Below, in pieces: positions 16,299 to 25,670 of a DNA stretch of 37,579 bases (within the stretch, counting starts at the first letter, position 1; the number at the start of each line of letters is the position of its first letter). Made by a program: the position numbers and the translations under genes. The notes below the pieces were generated by a model. It was given only the letters and a program-made list of their open reading frames with translations, did no database searches and was not told where the DNA came from. Source of the stretch: Saprospiraceae bacterium (lineage in GTDB: Bacteria; Bacteroidota; Bacteroidia; Chitinophagales; Saprospiraceae). Where the stretch lies: assembly GCA_013214355.1 (NCBI GenBank), contig JABSSL010000115.1:1-37579 (forward strand), written 5' to 3'.

Positions 16299-19200
16299 AT
16301 GAAGGAACAAAATAATCATATCTGGACGGGGACTGCTGATCTGAGTAATGCCTCGGACGTGCAAAAAGCAGCCAAGGAAGAGTTTGTTTCCCTGCCTGTT
16401 ACCGAGCAATTAGCCAATGACGATAACTTAAACGTAGAGGCGAGCCGTCGTGATTTCTTGAAGTACCTGGGTTTCAGCCTTGGTGCGGCAACGGTTGCGG
16501 CTAGTTGCGATATCCCAGTCAAGAAAGCGCTACCTTATGTAGTAAAGCCTGACGCCATTGTTCCTGGTGTCGCTACTTACTACGCTTCTAGTTTTGTACA
16601 AGGTGGAGACTACTGTGCCATTTTGGTAAAAACAAGAGAAGGTCGTCCTATTAAGATTGAGGGTAATAGCTTTTCTTCCATTACTAAAGGAGGAACTAGT
16701 GCTAGAGCCCAGGCTAGTGTTTTAAGCTTGTACGATACCAGTCGAATCGATGGCCCTTACCGAATAGGTGAAGCGGCATTTGATCAGGCAGGTGCTAAAA
16801 GAACAAGTCCAGGTTGGGCAGCTATTGATGCGGAGATCAAGGGTAAACTGAGCGGAAGCGCAAGAGTACGTATCGTAGCAAACACTATTTTGAGTCCGAC
16901 AACCAAGAAGGCGATTGCTGATTTTACGGCAAAGTATCCTAATACTAAGGTGGTGACTTACGATCCGGTTTCTAGCTCTGCGATGCTAGAGGCAAATGAA
17001 GAAAGCTTTGGAATGAAGATGATTCCAAGTTACCACTTCGATAAGGCGGATGTAATCGTAAGCTTCGATGCTGATTTCTTGGGAACTTGGATCTCTCCAA
17101 TCGAATTTGCAGGACAGTACGCCAAGAATCGTAAGATCACGGATGTAAATAATGCTAAACTCTCTAGACACATCCAAGTCGAGAGTCACATGACGCTTAC
17201 GGGATCTAACGCTGATAACCGTATCTTAATCAAGCCTTCTCATCAAGGTGCAGCCATCGTTGCTCTACACAATGAGATTGCTCGCGCTACTGGAAATGTG
17301 GCGATCAACCCAGTAAGTGGCGCAGATCCAGCCATCGCTGGCAAGATGAAGAAAGTAGCTGAAGAATTGTTGGCACACAAGGGGAAATCCTTGGTCGTGT
17401 CTGGTTCTAATAATAAAGGAGAGCAAGTATTGATCAATGCGATCAATGACTACCTTGGCAATTATGGAGCAACAATTGATTTGCTTGTTCCTTCCTTCCA
17501 ACGTCAAGGTATTGATGCTGAAATCCAGGATCTCATCAAAGAGATGAATGCAGGCCAAGTGGACGCCTTGTTCGTAATGGACGGCGCCAACCCTGCTTTT
17601 GATATACCTAATGCAGACCAATTTGTAGCCGGTGCTGCTAAAGTTGGTTTGAAAGTGTCTTTTGCGGGTCTTCCTAATGAGACCACCTTGGTTTGTGATT
17701 TTGCTACTCCAACTCACCACTTCTTGGAAAGTTGGGGAGATGCAGAGCCTAAGGCGGGACATTACAGCTTGATCCAACCGACCATCGCTCCCTTGTTTGC
17801 CTCTGTTGGTAAGGGGGGGACAAGAGAAGCTGGAGAGTCTCTATTGGTTTGGTCAGAGAGTGCTGCATTAGATGCTACGGCTGAGCAGCCTTATTACGAA
17901 TACTTGAAGGCACACTGGGAGGAAGCTATTTTCCCAATGCAAAACAAGTTCGCTACCTTCCAGGCATTCTGGGATAGCGCCTTGCACGATGGTATTTTGG
18001 AAATGCCAGCTCCTCCAGCTGAGGCTCCAGTAACTTTCCAAGGAAACATCAAAGTAGCTGGTGTTCAAACTAGAAAGCCAGCTAGTTCTGAATTAGAGAT
18101 TTCTTTTTTTGAAACAGTGAATGTAGGGGCGGGTCAATACGCCAACAACCCTTGGTTGATGGAAATGCCTGATCCCATTACCCGCTGTGTTTGGGGGAAC
18201 TACCTAGCTATCCCCGTGAAATGGAATGGTGGCAACGAATTCTCTGCTTTTAAAGATCTAAATGGTGCAGAATTCTACAGCGAAGCTGATCAGGTAGATG
18301 TAACCGCTAAAGGAGCTACTAATCGCTGTACCGTGATCCGTCAGTTTGGTCAAATGGATGGAACGGTAGCTATGGCGATCGGATATGGACGCAAAACTAC
18401 TGGTATCATGGGCCGAGCCCTTGGTCAGGAAGTAGGGGTGGATGTATACCCTTGGTTGTCTACCGACGAATACGGTAATACGCAATATTATGCGACCGAC
18501 GTAGATGTTTCCGGCAGACAAAGCAAAGATCTAGAATTTGCCTGTGTACAGTACCACCATACCATGGGTGTGACGGCTCGCGGAGAGGATGGCGAAATGA
18601 TAATGGATGAATCTACCGGAAAGCCATTGAATGTAGATGAGAAGGCAGCGATGACCTTAGGTGCTGGTTACCAGGGCGGTATTACAGAGCGTTCCATTAT
18701 TTACAAAGGTAATCTGAAGGATGTTGGAGAGCTTGCTGAGAAGATCAAAGAGAAGAGAGCTTTTGCTGAGACCTTGAACTCTCACTCTCTATATCCGTAT
18801 GAAGAATATAAAGAGAAATATTATTCTCAAGGCCACCACTGGGCGATGCACGTTGATCTTAACGCTTGTATTGGCTGTGGAGCTTGCCAAGTAGCTTGTG
18901 TAGCTGAGAATAATGTACCCGTTGTTGGTAAGCGTGAAGTACACCGTCACCACGAGATGACTTGGTTAAGAATTGATCGCTACTTCTACGGAGACTACGA
19001 AAATCCAAATGTAGTTTACCAACCTATGATGTGCCAGCACTGTGACAATGCTCCATGTGAGAATGTATGTCCAGTAGCTGCAACGAACCACAGTGCAGAA
19101 GGTTTGAACCAGATGACGTATAACCGTTGTATTGGTACCCGTTACTGCGCCAACAACTGCCCGTACAAAGTGCGTCGTTTCAACTGGTTAGACTACACTA

Positions 19201-19598
19201 CTGCAGACTTGTTTGCTTCTAATGAGCCAACGGTTAGCGGTGAGGAGCTACCTTATGGAGCAGATAACCTAACTCGTATGGTCTTGAACCCTGACGTTAC
19301 AGTACGCTCTCGTGGTGTGATTGAGAAGTGTAGCTTCTGTGTTCAACGTATCCAGGAAGGTAAATTGACTGCCAAGCGTGAAGGTCGTAAGTTGATGGAC
19401 AATGATGTGAAGACAGCTTGTCAAACGGCTTGTCCTACTGGCGCAATCGTATTTGGTGATGACAACAACACCAAAGGAGAATTGCACGAAAAAATGGCGC
19501 ATCCATTGAACTACAAAGTTCTGGAAGAAATCGATACTCGTCCATCTGTGGATTATACGGCTAAAATCAACAACCGTAGCGAAGCCTTGGACGCCTAA
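16299..19598 (+). CDS. actB: ActB, iron-sulfur / molybdopterin-oxidoreductase-like subunit of alternative complex III
   Basis: A 1099-residue periplasmic-side subunit. It has a long pre-region and then an extended Tat motif SRRDFLKYLGFSLG (49-62), the leader type known from Bacteroidota MoCo/4Fe-4S proteins; Cys70 follows it and could be lipidated. Residues about 75-790 resemble a molybdopterin oxidoreductase; in characterised ACIII this part binds no cofactor. The C-terminal ferredoxin-like part has four cysteine groups: 857/860/863/867, 912/915/920/924, 944/950/954 and 1011/1014/1041/1045. The third group reads CIGTRYCANNC, lacking one cysteine, as expected for the single [3Fe-4S] site beside three [4Fe-4S] sites. 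It passes electrons from quinol oxidised at ActC to ActA. Confidence 0.95.
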   Translation: MKEQNNHIWTGTADLSNASDVQKAAKEEFVSLPVTEQLANDDNLNVEASRRDFLKYLGFSLGAATVAASCDIPVKKALPYVVKPDAIVPGVATYYASSFVQGGDYCAILVKTREGRPIKIEGNSFSSITKGGTSARAQASVLSLYDTSRIDGPYRIGEAAFDQAGAKRTSPGWAAIDAEIKGKLSGSARVRIVANTILSPTTKKAIADFTAKYPNTKVVTYDPVSSSAMLEANEESFGMKMIPSYHFDKADVIVSFDADFLGTWISPIEFAGQYAKNRKITDVNNAKLSRHIQVESHMTLTGSNADNRILIKPSHQGAAIVALHNEIARATGNVAINPVSGADPAIAGKMKKVAEELLAHKGKSLVVSGSNNKGEQVLINAINDYLGNYGATIDLLVPSFQRQGIDAEIQDLIKEMNAGQVDALFVMDGANPAFDIPNADQFVAGAAKVGLKVSFAGLPNETTLVCDFATPTHHFLESWGDAEPKAGHYSLIQPTIAPLFASVGKGGTREAGESLLVWSESAALDATAEQPYYEYLKAHWEEAIFPMQNKFATFQAFWDSALHDGILEMPAPPAEAPVTFQGNIKVAGVQTRKPASSELEISFFETVNVGAGQYANNPWLMEMPDPITRCVWGNYLAIPVKWNGGNEFSAFKDLNGAEFYSEADQVDVTAKGATNRCTVIRQFGQMDGTVAMAIGYGRKTTGIMGRALGQEVGVDVYPWLSTDEYGNTQYYATDVDVSGRQSKDLEFACVQYHHTMGVTARGEDGEMIMDESTGKPLNVDEKAAMTLGAGYQGGITERSIIYKGNLKDVGELAEKIKEKRAFAETLNSHSLYPYEEYKEKYYSQGHHWAMHVDLNACIGCGACQVACVAENNVPVVGKREVHRHHEMTWLRIDRYFYGDYENPNVVYQPMMCQHCDNAPCENVCPVAATNHSAEGLNQMTYNRCIGTRYCANNCPYKVRRFNWLDYTTADLFASNEPTVSGEELPYGADNLTRMVLNPDVTVRSRGVIEKCSFCVQRIQEGKLTAKREGRKLMDNDVKTACQTACPTGAIVFGDDNNTKGELHEKMAHPLNYKVLEEIDTRPSVDYTAKINNRSEALDA

Positions 19599-19675
19599 AT
19601 TTGATCATTAAGAACTAAGAGAGGATTCCTCTTTTTTGATACGCACCGAGGTGCCGATATAAATAAGCTTAACTT

Positions 19676-21076
19676 ATGAGTGCTCCTGTTTCTTCAATAA
19701 GAGAACCATTAATTAACGGTGGAAAAACGTACCACCAGATCACTGAGGACATTTGTTCTCCGACTGAGAAGACGCCAAGTACGGCTTGGGTGATCGCCTT
19801 TATTATCGCGGTGGCGGGCTTGGCGTTCTACGTCTTTTGTGTGGCGTGGACCGTATGGGTTGGTATTGGCTCATGGGACTTGAACCGTACGATTGGATGG
19901 GGTTGGGATATTACCAACTTCGTTTGGTGGGTAGGTATTGGTCACGCAGGTACCCTGATCTCAGCGATCTTGTTGCTCTTCCGTCAGAAATGGCGTACCG
20001 GGGTAAACCGAGCTGCTGAGGCGATGACCATTTTCGCGGTAATGTGTGCCGGACAGTTTCCATTGATTCACATGGGACGTCTTTGGCTGGGTTTCTTTAT
20101 TTTCCCTTACCCCAACACGCGTGGGCCACTTTGGGTAAACTTTAACTCGCCACTACTCTGGGACGTATTTGCGATCTCTACTTATTTCACGGTTTCCTTA
20201 TTGTTCTGGTATACAGGTTTGGTACCTGACTTTGCTACAGTGCGGGACCGCGCTAAAGGAGTACGAAGAAAAATATACAATTTCCTATCCTTCGGATGGA
20301 CAGGATCTGCTAAGCACTGGCAAAGATGGGAGAGTCTATCTCTAGTTTTGGCCGGATTAGCAACTCCTCTTGTACTTTCTGTACACACCATCGTATCGTT
20401 TGACTTCGCCACTTCGGTAATACCTGGTTGGCACACCACCATTTTCCCGCCTTATTTTGTTGCAGGAGCGATCTTTTCGGGATTTGCGATGGTACAGACG
20501 CTGATGTTGATGACGAGGAAAGTATTGAAGTTGGAAGAATATATTACGCTGGCGCACATTGAGAGTATGAATAAGGTGATTCTTGCTACCGGTACCATTG
20601 TGGGGGTAGCTTACCTTACGGAACTCTTCATTGCCTGGTACTCAGGATATATCTACGAACAGTACGCCTTCTACAACCGGGTACTTGGGCCGTATTGGTG
20701 GTCTTACGTGGGAATGATGTCTTGTAATGTACTGTCTCCACAGTTGTTCTGGTCTCGTAAGATTCGTAGAAGCATCTGGTGGACCTTCTTGATGTCTATT
20801 TTTGTGAATATCGGTATGTGGTTCGAACGATTTGTGATTATCGCTACTACTTTGGCCAGAGACTACTTGCCATCAAGCTGGAGTTACTACACACCAACTT
20901 GGGTAGAAATTGGCTTATTTGTGGGTACGCTAGGTCTGTTCTTCACCTTGTACTTGATCTTTAGCCGAGTAGCACCGACAGTAGCTGCTGCCGAGATCAA
21001 GAGTATCTTGAAGACATCAGGTGATCAGTATACTGGACCGAATGCAGAGAAGCATAGCCACGCAGAAGCACATTAA
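19676..21076 (+). CDS. actC: ActC, NrfD/PsrC-like quinol-oxidising membrane subunit
   Basis: A 466-residue protein with about ten TM helices, the NrfD/PsrC fold of ACIII. Conserved-looking features include GHAGTLISAILLLFRQKWRTGVNRAAEAMTIF (around residues 90-120), the area of the proposed menaquinol site and proton path, and PLVLSVHTIVSFDFA (about 230-244). It ends in a short His-bearing tail (EKHSHAEAH). It would oxidise menaquinol in the inner membrane and hand electrons to ActB. A 77-bp gap from actB and 32 bp to actD support one transcript. Confidence 0.95.
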   Translation: MSAPVSSIREPLINGGKTYHQITEDICSPTEKTPSTAWVIAFIIAVAGLAFYVFCVAWTVWVGIGSWDLNRTIGWGWDITNFVWWVGIGHAGTLISAILLLFRQKWRTGVNRAAEAMTIFAVMCAGQFPLIHMGRLWLGFFIFPYPNTRGPLWVNFNSPLLWDVFAISTYFTVSLLFWYTGLVPDFATVRDRAKGVRRKIYNFLSFGWTGSAKHWQRWESLSLVLAGLATPLVLSVHTIVSFDFATSVIPGWHTTIFPPYFVAGAIFSGFAMVQTLMLMTRKVLKLEEYITLAHIESMNKVILATGTIVGVAYLTELFIAWYSGYIYEQYAFYNRVLGPYWWSYVGMMSCNVLSPQLFWSRKIRRSIWWTFLMSIFVNIGMWFERFVIIATTLARDYLPSSWSYYTPTWVEIGLFVGTLGLFFTLYLIFSRVAPTVAAAEIKSILKTSGDQYTGPNAEKHSHAEAH

Positions 21077-21108
21077 TCCATTTTGACAAGTACTTCAATC
21101 CTAATATA

Positions 21109-21639
21109 ATGAACAAGGAAAATACAGAGGTTTTATTCGGCTTGTACGATGATGAGACCGATTTGCTAAAAGCGGTAAAGGTTGCTAAGGACGATCATCT
21201 AGATATTATGGATGTATTCACGCCTTTCCCCGTTCACGGTTTGGATCCGCTTTTGGGTCTATCTGAAAGCCGACTTCACATCGCTGGTTTCATCTACGGG
21301 GCGATTGGTACGCTTACGGCCTTCTTGTTTATGACCTGGGTTTTTACGAGAGACTGGCCCATTATTTTTGGTGGTAAGCCTTATTTCTCTGCTCCAGCCT
21401 TCATTCCTATCACTTTCGAGCTTACCGTACTTTTTGCGGCGGTAGGTATGGTGGTGACGTTCTACATTATTTGTGGCTTAGGACCAGGCGTAGTCAATCC
21501 TAGTCTTGACGATAGAATTACAGATGATAAGTTCTGTATCGCTTTCGATACCAGCAATGCGGATGAGAGTGTGGTAGAAAAGCTGAAGTCGTTCTTCAGT
21601 TCCACTGGAGCTTCTGAGGTTAACACGAAGACGATTTAA
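21109..21639 (+). CDS. actD: ActD, DUF3341 membrane subunit of alternative complex III
   Basis: A 176-residue protein. Residues 1-55 are a cytoplasmic domain (VLFGLYDDETDLLKAVKVAKD) followed by a two-helix hairpin (about 60-80 and 100-125) and a short C-terminal domain. This matches DUF3341, the ActD family, a structural subunit without cofactor. Its position between actC and actE is the family's usual one. The start is ATG at 21109. Confidence 0.93.
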   Translation: MNKENTEVLFGLYDDETDLLKAVKVAKDDHLDIMDVFTPFPVHGLDPLLGLSESRLHIAGFIYGAIGTLTAFLFMTWVFTRDWPIIFGGKPYFSAPAFIPITFELTVLFAAVGMVVTFYIICGLGPGVVNPSLDDRITDDKFCIAFDTSNADESVVEKLKSFFSSTGASEVNTKTI

Positions 21640-21701
21640 GGAAGTGTTTAGACACTCCTTAGTACACTAATTTGAGCAAGCGTTTTTTCAAATATCGACT
21701 A

Positions 21702-22631
21702 ATGAAATCATTCAAAGTATTACTAATCGCTGCGATAGCCGTCATTATTCTTCAGGCTTGTTCACCAGCAGGTGGAGAGTTTGCAGGTAGTGAATATATG
21801 CCTGATATGGGCCACTCCGTAGCTTACGAGGCCAATACTTACAACTATTACTATCATAATACTTGGGACAAGGCGAGTTCTACTGATCTATGGAAGTTGT
21901 CTCAGCCAAGACTCCCAGTTAGCGGTACCATTCCAAGAGGTTATGCAGGGGTAGCGATGGCTTCCAATGCCACTGCTCAGTCTGCCATGATGGATGAGCT
22001 GAGAGGAGGATCTTCTACCAATGGGATTGCAGTGCCCTTAAGTGGTAATGCTCCTTATTATTACGAAGACACTGAAGAAGAGCGTCTTCGTGCCACCGCG
22101 GAGATCATTGATAATCCATTCCCGATCACAGCTGATGGTTTGGCTCGAGGAAAGGAATTGTACGAAGTTTTCTGTGGTATTTGCCACGGTAATAAAGGAG
22201 ATGGTAATGGTTATCTAGTGAGTGAGGAGAATGGAAATGCAGTATATCCTGCTCAGCCGGCGATCTTTACTACGGATGAATTCTTAGCTGCCTCTAACGG
22301 TCGGTATTACCATGCGATCATTTATGGTAAGAATGTGATGGGAGGATATGCGGATAAGATGTCTTACGAAGAACGCTGGCAAGTCATCCACTGGATTCGT
22401 GCTCTTCAGGCGAAGGAGAAAAAATTGGCTTACGACGAGAACGTAAATACCTTGAATGAGACTTTCGGTACGCCAATGAGTAGAATGGCACAGGTCGCTG
22501 ACCATGCTACCGATCATGAGGGAGAAAGCCATGAAGCTGGCCACGATGGTGAGGAAGGACATGGTGAAGACCACGGGGAAGAACATGGAGAAGAGCACGG
22601 TGGGGACCACGGAGAAGGTGAACACAAATAA
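21702..22631 (+). CDS. actE: ActE, monoheme cytochrome c lipoprotein with His-rich tail
   Basis: I prefer the ATG at 21702 over the in-frame TTG at 21672, because it starts a clean lipoprotein signal MKSFKVLLIAAIAVIILQAC (lipobox LQAC). The protein is then 309 residues. The single heme site CGICH is at 158-162 in a GKELYEVFCGICHGNKGDGNG context. It would be anchored to the outer leaflet of the inner membrane and accept electrons from ActA. From residue about 268 to the end the chain is almost only His, Glu, Asp and Gly (more than ten histidines), a likely metal-binding tail outside the cytochrome fold. Spacing to actD is 62 bp. Confidence 0.93.
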   Translation: MKSFKVLLIAAIAVIILQACSPAGGEFAGSEYMPDMGHSVAYEANTYNYYYHNTWDKASSTDLWKLSQPRLPVSGTIPRGYAGVAMASNATAQSAMMDELRGGSSTNGIAVPLSGNAPYYYEDTEEERLRATAEIIDNPFPITADGLARGKELYEVFCGICHGNKGDGNGYLVSEENGNAVYPAQPAIFTTDEFLAASNGRYYHAIIYGKNVMGGYADKMSYEERWQVIHWIRALQAKEKKLAYDENVNTLNETFGTPMSRMAQVADHATDHEGESHEAGHDGEEGHGEDHGEEHGEEHGGDHGEGEHK

Positions 22632-22652
22632 GCCGACTCACTCTTGAGCTAA

Positions 22653-22709
22653 GGATGAAAATGATCATCCCTGCTGTAATTAATCAGAAAACAACCAGGT
22701 ACGCCTGGT
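22653..22709 (+). other. two small hairpins in the actE-actF gap
   Basis: GGATGA/TCATCC (22653-22658/22665-22670) and ACCAGG/CCTGGT (22694-22699/22704-22709, loop TACG, a UNCG-type tetraloop in RNA) occur in the 105-bp gap. Neither has a T-tract. They may limit 3' decay or tune the relative output of the two halves of the operon. Confidence 0.35.
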
Positions 22710-22736
22710 AGCTATAAATCTTACAAGCTTAAAACA

Positions 22737-23993
22737 ATGAACCAATTCGTTCTTGAAGCAAAACATCGGACACTCCTTCTAACAGGTGTAGGTATAGGCG
22801 TGTTATGTTTGGTATTGACCTTCTTGGGAGATGATGAGTTGCATACTCGCTTTTGGTCTAATTATTTGCACAATACGGTTTTCTTCTTGGGAATTGCCTT
22901 TATGGCGGTTTTCGTACAATCGGCCTTTATTACTGCTTGGGCTGGTTGGTACACTTCGTTTAAGCGAGTGTGGGAAGCTGCATCGACCTTTTTAGTGCCT
23001 GCTTTGATCCTGATGATTCCGATCATTGCTGGTCTTTGGGGACATTTCCACCATCTATATCACTGGGCGGATGCAGAATCAGTAGCAAATGATCCTGTTT
23101 TACAGGGCAAATCTTCTTTCCTTAACACTAGCTGGTACACCTTCGGTACCTTGATTATCGTGGGTACTTGGATCTTTTTTGGATACAAGCTAAGAAGTTT
23201 GTCTTTACAGGAAGATAAGATGGCTCAAACGGCTGACTTCAAGATCCACAAGCAAGTACGAATTTGGGCGGCGGCTTTCTTGCCGATTGCAGGTTTCTCA
23301 AGTGCCGCAGTAATTTGGCAGTGGGTAATGTCTGTAGATGCGCACTGGTATAGTACCCTATTTGCTTGGTATACAGCCGTGAGTTGGTTCGTTTCATTAA
23401 TGGCTCTTACTATCCTTTGCTTAATCTTTATGAAGGGTAAAGGCTACTTTGAAAGCGTGACAGATGAGCACATGCACGATTTGGGTAAATATCTTTTCGC
23501 TTTCAGTATTTTCTGGACCTATCTATGGTTTTCTCAATTCATGTTGATTTGGTATGCAAACGTTGGGGAAGAAACGGTTTATTTCCAAACCAGAATGGAA
23601 CAATATCCTGTTCTATTCTACGGGAACCTGCTCCTGAACTTTATTACGCCATTCTTCGTGTTGATGAGAAACGATACTAAACGTAAGTATGGTACACTAG
23701 CTTTTGTATCGATTACTGTGTTGATCGGTCACTGGTGGGATTTCTTCCAAATGATTAAGCCAGGTGTATTGCATACCGCACATGAGGTGATGGCACACGG
23801 ACATGGTGCTGAAGGAGGACATCATGCAGCTGGTTTCCTAATGGGCTTCACGATTCCAGGTTTATTGGAGATCGGAACCTTCATTGGATTCCTTTCTGGA
23901 TTTATCCTGTATTTCTTTAGTCAATTAGCTAAGGAGCCATTGCACCCAACTAATGACCCATACATCGAAGAGAGCCTACACCATCACGTATAA
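22737..23993 (+). CDS. actF: ActF, second NrfD-like membrane subunit of alternative complex III
   Basis: A 418-residue integral membrane protein with about ten helices, homologous in layout to ActC but smaller, as in other ACIII operons. Recognisable stretches are QVRIWAAAFLPIAGFSSAAVIWQWVMS (about 170-200, with the SVDAHWYSTLFAWYT segment following) and GHWWDFFQMIKPG. A periplasmic or cytoplasmic loop near 344-362 is His-rich (AHGHGAEGGHHAAG). It contributes to the membrane dimer of NrfD-like subunits and possibly to proton movement. Last gene of the act block, 105 bp before oxidase subunit II. Confidence 0.93.
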   Translation: MNQFVLEAKHRTLLLTGVGIGVLCLVLTFLGDDELHTRFWSNYLHNTVFFLGIAFMAVFVQSAFITAWAGWYTSFKRVWEAASTFLVPALILMIPIIAGLWGHFHHLYHWADAESVANDPVLQGKSSFLNTSWYTFGTLIIVGTWIFFGYKLRSLSLQEDKMAQTADFKIHKQVRIWAAAFLPIAGFSSAAVIWQWVMSVDAHWYSTLFAWYTAVSWFVSLMALTILCLIFMKGKGYFESVTDEHMHDLGKYLFAFSIFWTYLWFSQFMLIWYANVGEETVYFQTRMEQYPVLFYGNLLLNFITPFFVLMRNDTKRKYGTLAFVSITVLIGHWWDFFQMIKPGVLHTAHEVMAHGHGAEGGHHAAGFLMGFTIPGLLEIGTFIGFLSGFILYFFSQLAKEPLHPTNDPYIEESLHHHV

Positions 23994-24067
23994 GAAACCA
24001 CTTATTTAGATTAATTCTAAACAAAATTGACAATCAGCAGTTCGCTGAACAAGTTTTCTGGATTCTG

Positions 24068-24075
24068 TATTTTTG
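24068..24075 (+). promoter_or_regulatory. possible internal promoter -7 element before oxidase subunit II
   Basis: TATTTTTG at 24068-24075 matches TAnnTTTG and lies 23 bp before the subunit II ATG. No good -33 TTTG is seen at 17-23 nt upstream, so an internal promoter is weakly supported. It would let the oxidase be made independently of ACIII. Confidence 0.25.
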
Positions 24076-24098
24076 ATATAGGATAAAAACTAAAAATA

Positions 24099-25589
24099 AT
24101 GACCGCATTACTTGCTATAATTTGTGTTATTTTAATTGCCGTCATTGCCGTACAGGTCGGTAAAGTGACTGAGCTTGCGGGGAAGATCAGAGGTGAAGAA
24201 GAGGTCCAGCAGCAGTCCAACCGAATGAATGCTAGTTTGGGAATGATCTTCATGGTGATTTTCTTGGTCGCCTCGGTGGTTTCGGCTTTCTATTACAAGA
24301 ACTGGATGCTGGGATACGGCCCGCACGAAGCGGCTTCTGAGCACGGGGTAAGTTTGGACTATTTGTTCAACATTACACTGTTCTTCACGGGCATTGTATT
24401 TATCATCACTCAGATCTTGTTGTTCTACTTTGCTTGGAAATACCAAGGTAAGAAGGATCGCAAGGCACTGTTTATGCCTCACGATAACAAATTGGAAATT
24501 ATTTGGACCATTATTCCAGCCGTAGTAATGACTTTCTTGGTTGTGGGTGGTTTGGATGTGTGGAACGAAGCCATGGCTGATGTTGAGCCAGGTGAAGAGG
24601 CCATCGAATTGGAAGCTACGGGCTACCAATTTGCTTGGGCGCTACGTTACCCAGGAGAAGATGGTAAACTGGGAACTAGAGACTACACCAAGATCAACGG
24701 AATTAATACGTTGGGTCAGGTTTGGACGGACGAAAAGAACTTGGATGACTTGATGGTTGACGAGATCGTTCTTCCAAAAGGTAAGCAGGTTAGAGTACGT
24801 ATTATCGCTAGAGATGTACTACACAACTTCTATCTACCTCACTTCCGTGTGAAAATGGATGCTGTTCCTGGTATGCCTACCTACTTTGTTTTCACCCCAA
24901 CGAAAACAACGGAGGAGTACAGAGAAGAATTGAGTAAATATCCAGAATACCAGACACCTGATCCAAATGATCCTGAAAAAATGCTTTGGGAGACTTTCGG
25001 ATATGAGCTAGCTTGTGCTGAGCTATGTGGATCTGGACACTTTAGTATGAGAAGACCAGTTCGTGTCGTTGAAGAAGACGAGTACGAAGCTTGGTTAAAC
25101 GGACAAAAGCCATTCTATCTAACAACTATTCGCGGTACGGATGAAGATCCATTCAAGGATGAACTACTAGACTTTGAAGTTAAAGAGCGTAGAACTTCCT
25201 TTATGAATACCTTCAACAAAGCTTACGCAGCTACTGATGACAGTTTGAAAATCGTTCGTCTACCTTACGTAAGTTTCGAAACCGGTTCTTCAACATTGAC
25301 TCCACTTTCTCGTTATGAATTAGATAATGTGGTGGACGTGATGAAGCAATTTGGTGAGATGACTATCGAGGTTGCGGGTCACACCGACAACACGGGGGAT
25401 GCTGATACCAATAGAACGTTATCAGAATCTCGCGCTAAAGTGGTGTACGATTACCTCGCCGGTAAAGATGTTGCTACAGATCGTATGTCTTATGTTGGCT
25501 ATGGCCAAGATAAGCCGGTTGATAGCAATGATACAGACGATGGTAGAGCAAACAATCGCCGTACTGAATTTAAGATCCTAACTCAGTAA
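24099..25589 (+). CDS. ctaC: cytochrome c oxidase subunit II fused to an OmpA-like peptidoglycan-binding domain
   Basis: A 496-residue protein, about 150 residues longer than ordinary subunit II. Helices lie at about 2-22, 46-65 and 85-110 with another at about 127-150; the cupredoxin domain spans about 160-330. The CuA site is complete: His242 (VLHNFYLPHF), then Cys306, Glu308, Cys310, His314 and Met317 in CAELCGSGHFSM. After a linker (about 335-385), residues 386-496 form an OmpA-family domain: FETGSSTLTP, GHTDNTG (Asp430), LSESRAKVVYDYL (Arg445) and GYGQDKP ... NNRRTEF. Asp430 and Arg445 are 15 residues apart, as are the diaminopimelate-binding Asp271 and Arg286 of Acinetobacter OmpA. The reading frame is continuous with no stop or shift, so the fusion is real in this sequence. 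Confidence 0.96.
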   Translation: MTALLAIICVILIAVIAVQVGKVTELAGKIRGEEEVQQQSNRMNASLGMIFMVIFLVASVVSAFYYKNWMLGYGPHEAASEHGVSLDYLFNITLFFTGIVFIITQILLFYFAWKYQGKKDRKALFMPHDNKLEIIWTIIPAVVMTFLVVGGLDVWNEAMADVEPGEEAIELEATGYQFAWALRYPGEDGKLGTRDYTKINGINTLGQVWTDEKNLDDLMVDEIVLPKGKQVRVRIIARDVLHNFYLPHFRVKMDAVPGMPTYFVFTPTKTTEEYREELSKYPEYQTPDPNDPEKMLWETFGYELACAELCGSGHFSMRRPVRVVEEDEYEAWLNGQKPFYLTTIRGTDEDPFKDELLDFEVKERRTSFMNTFNKAYAATDDSLKIVRLPYVSFETGSSTLTPLSRYELDNVVDVMKQFGEMTIEVAGHTDNTGDADTNRTLSESRAKVVYDYLAGKDVATDRMSYVGYGQDKPVDSNDTDDGRANNRRTEFKILTQ

Positions 25590-25670
25590 GAGAATTGGAT
25601 CGTACTACTTAGAGAAACAATAAACTTCAAGTTCTCCTATATTGGAGATGCATAATAAACTTTTTTATCA

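Noticed and set aside
17265-17777. 170-codon minus-strand frame inside actB
   Set aside because: Antisense shadow of a highly conserved gene; composition and lack of a start site give no support.
20815-20835. GGTTCGAAC resembling a tRNA T-loop
   Set aside because: It lies in the middle of the actC coding frame and no cloverleaf can be formed around it.
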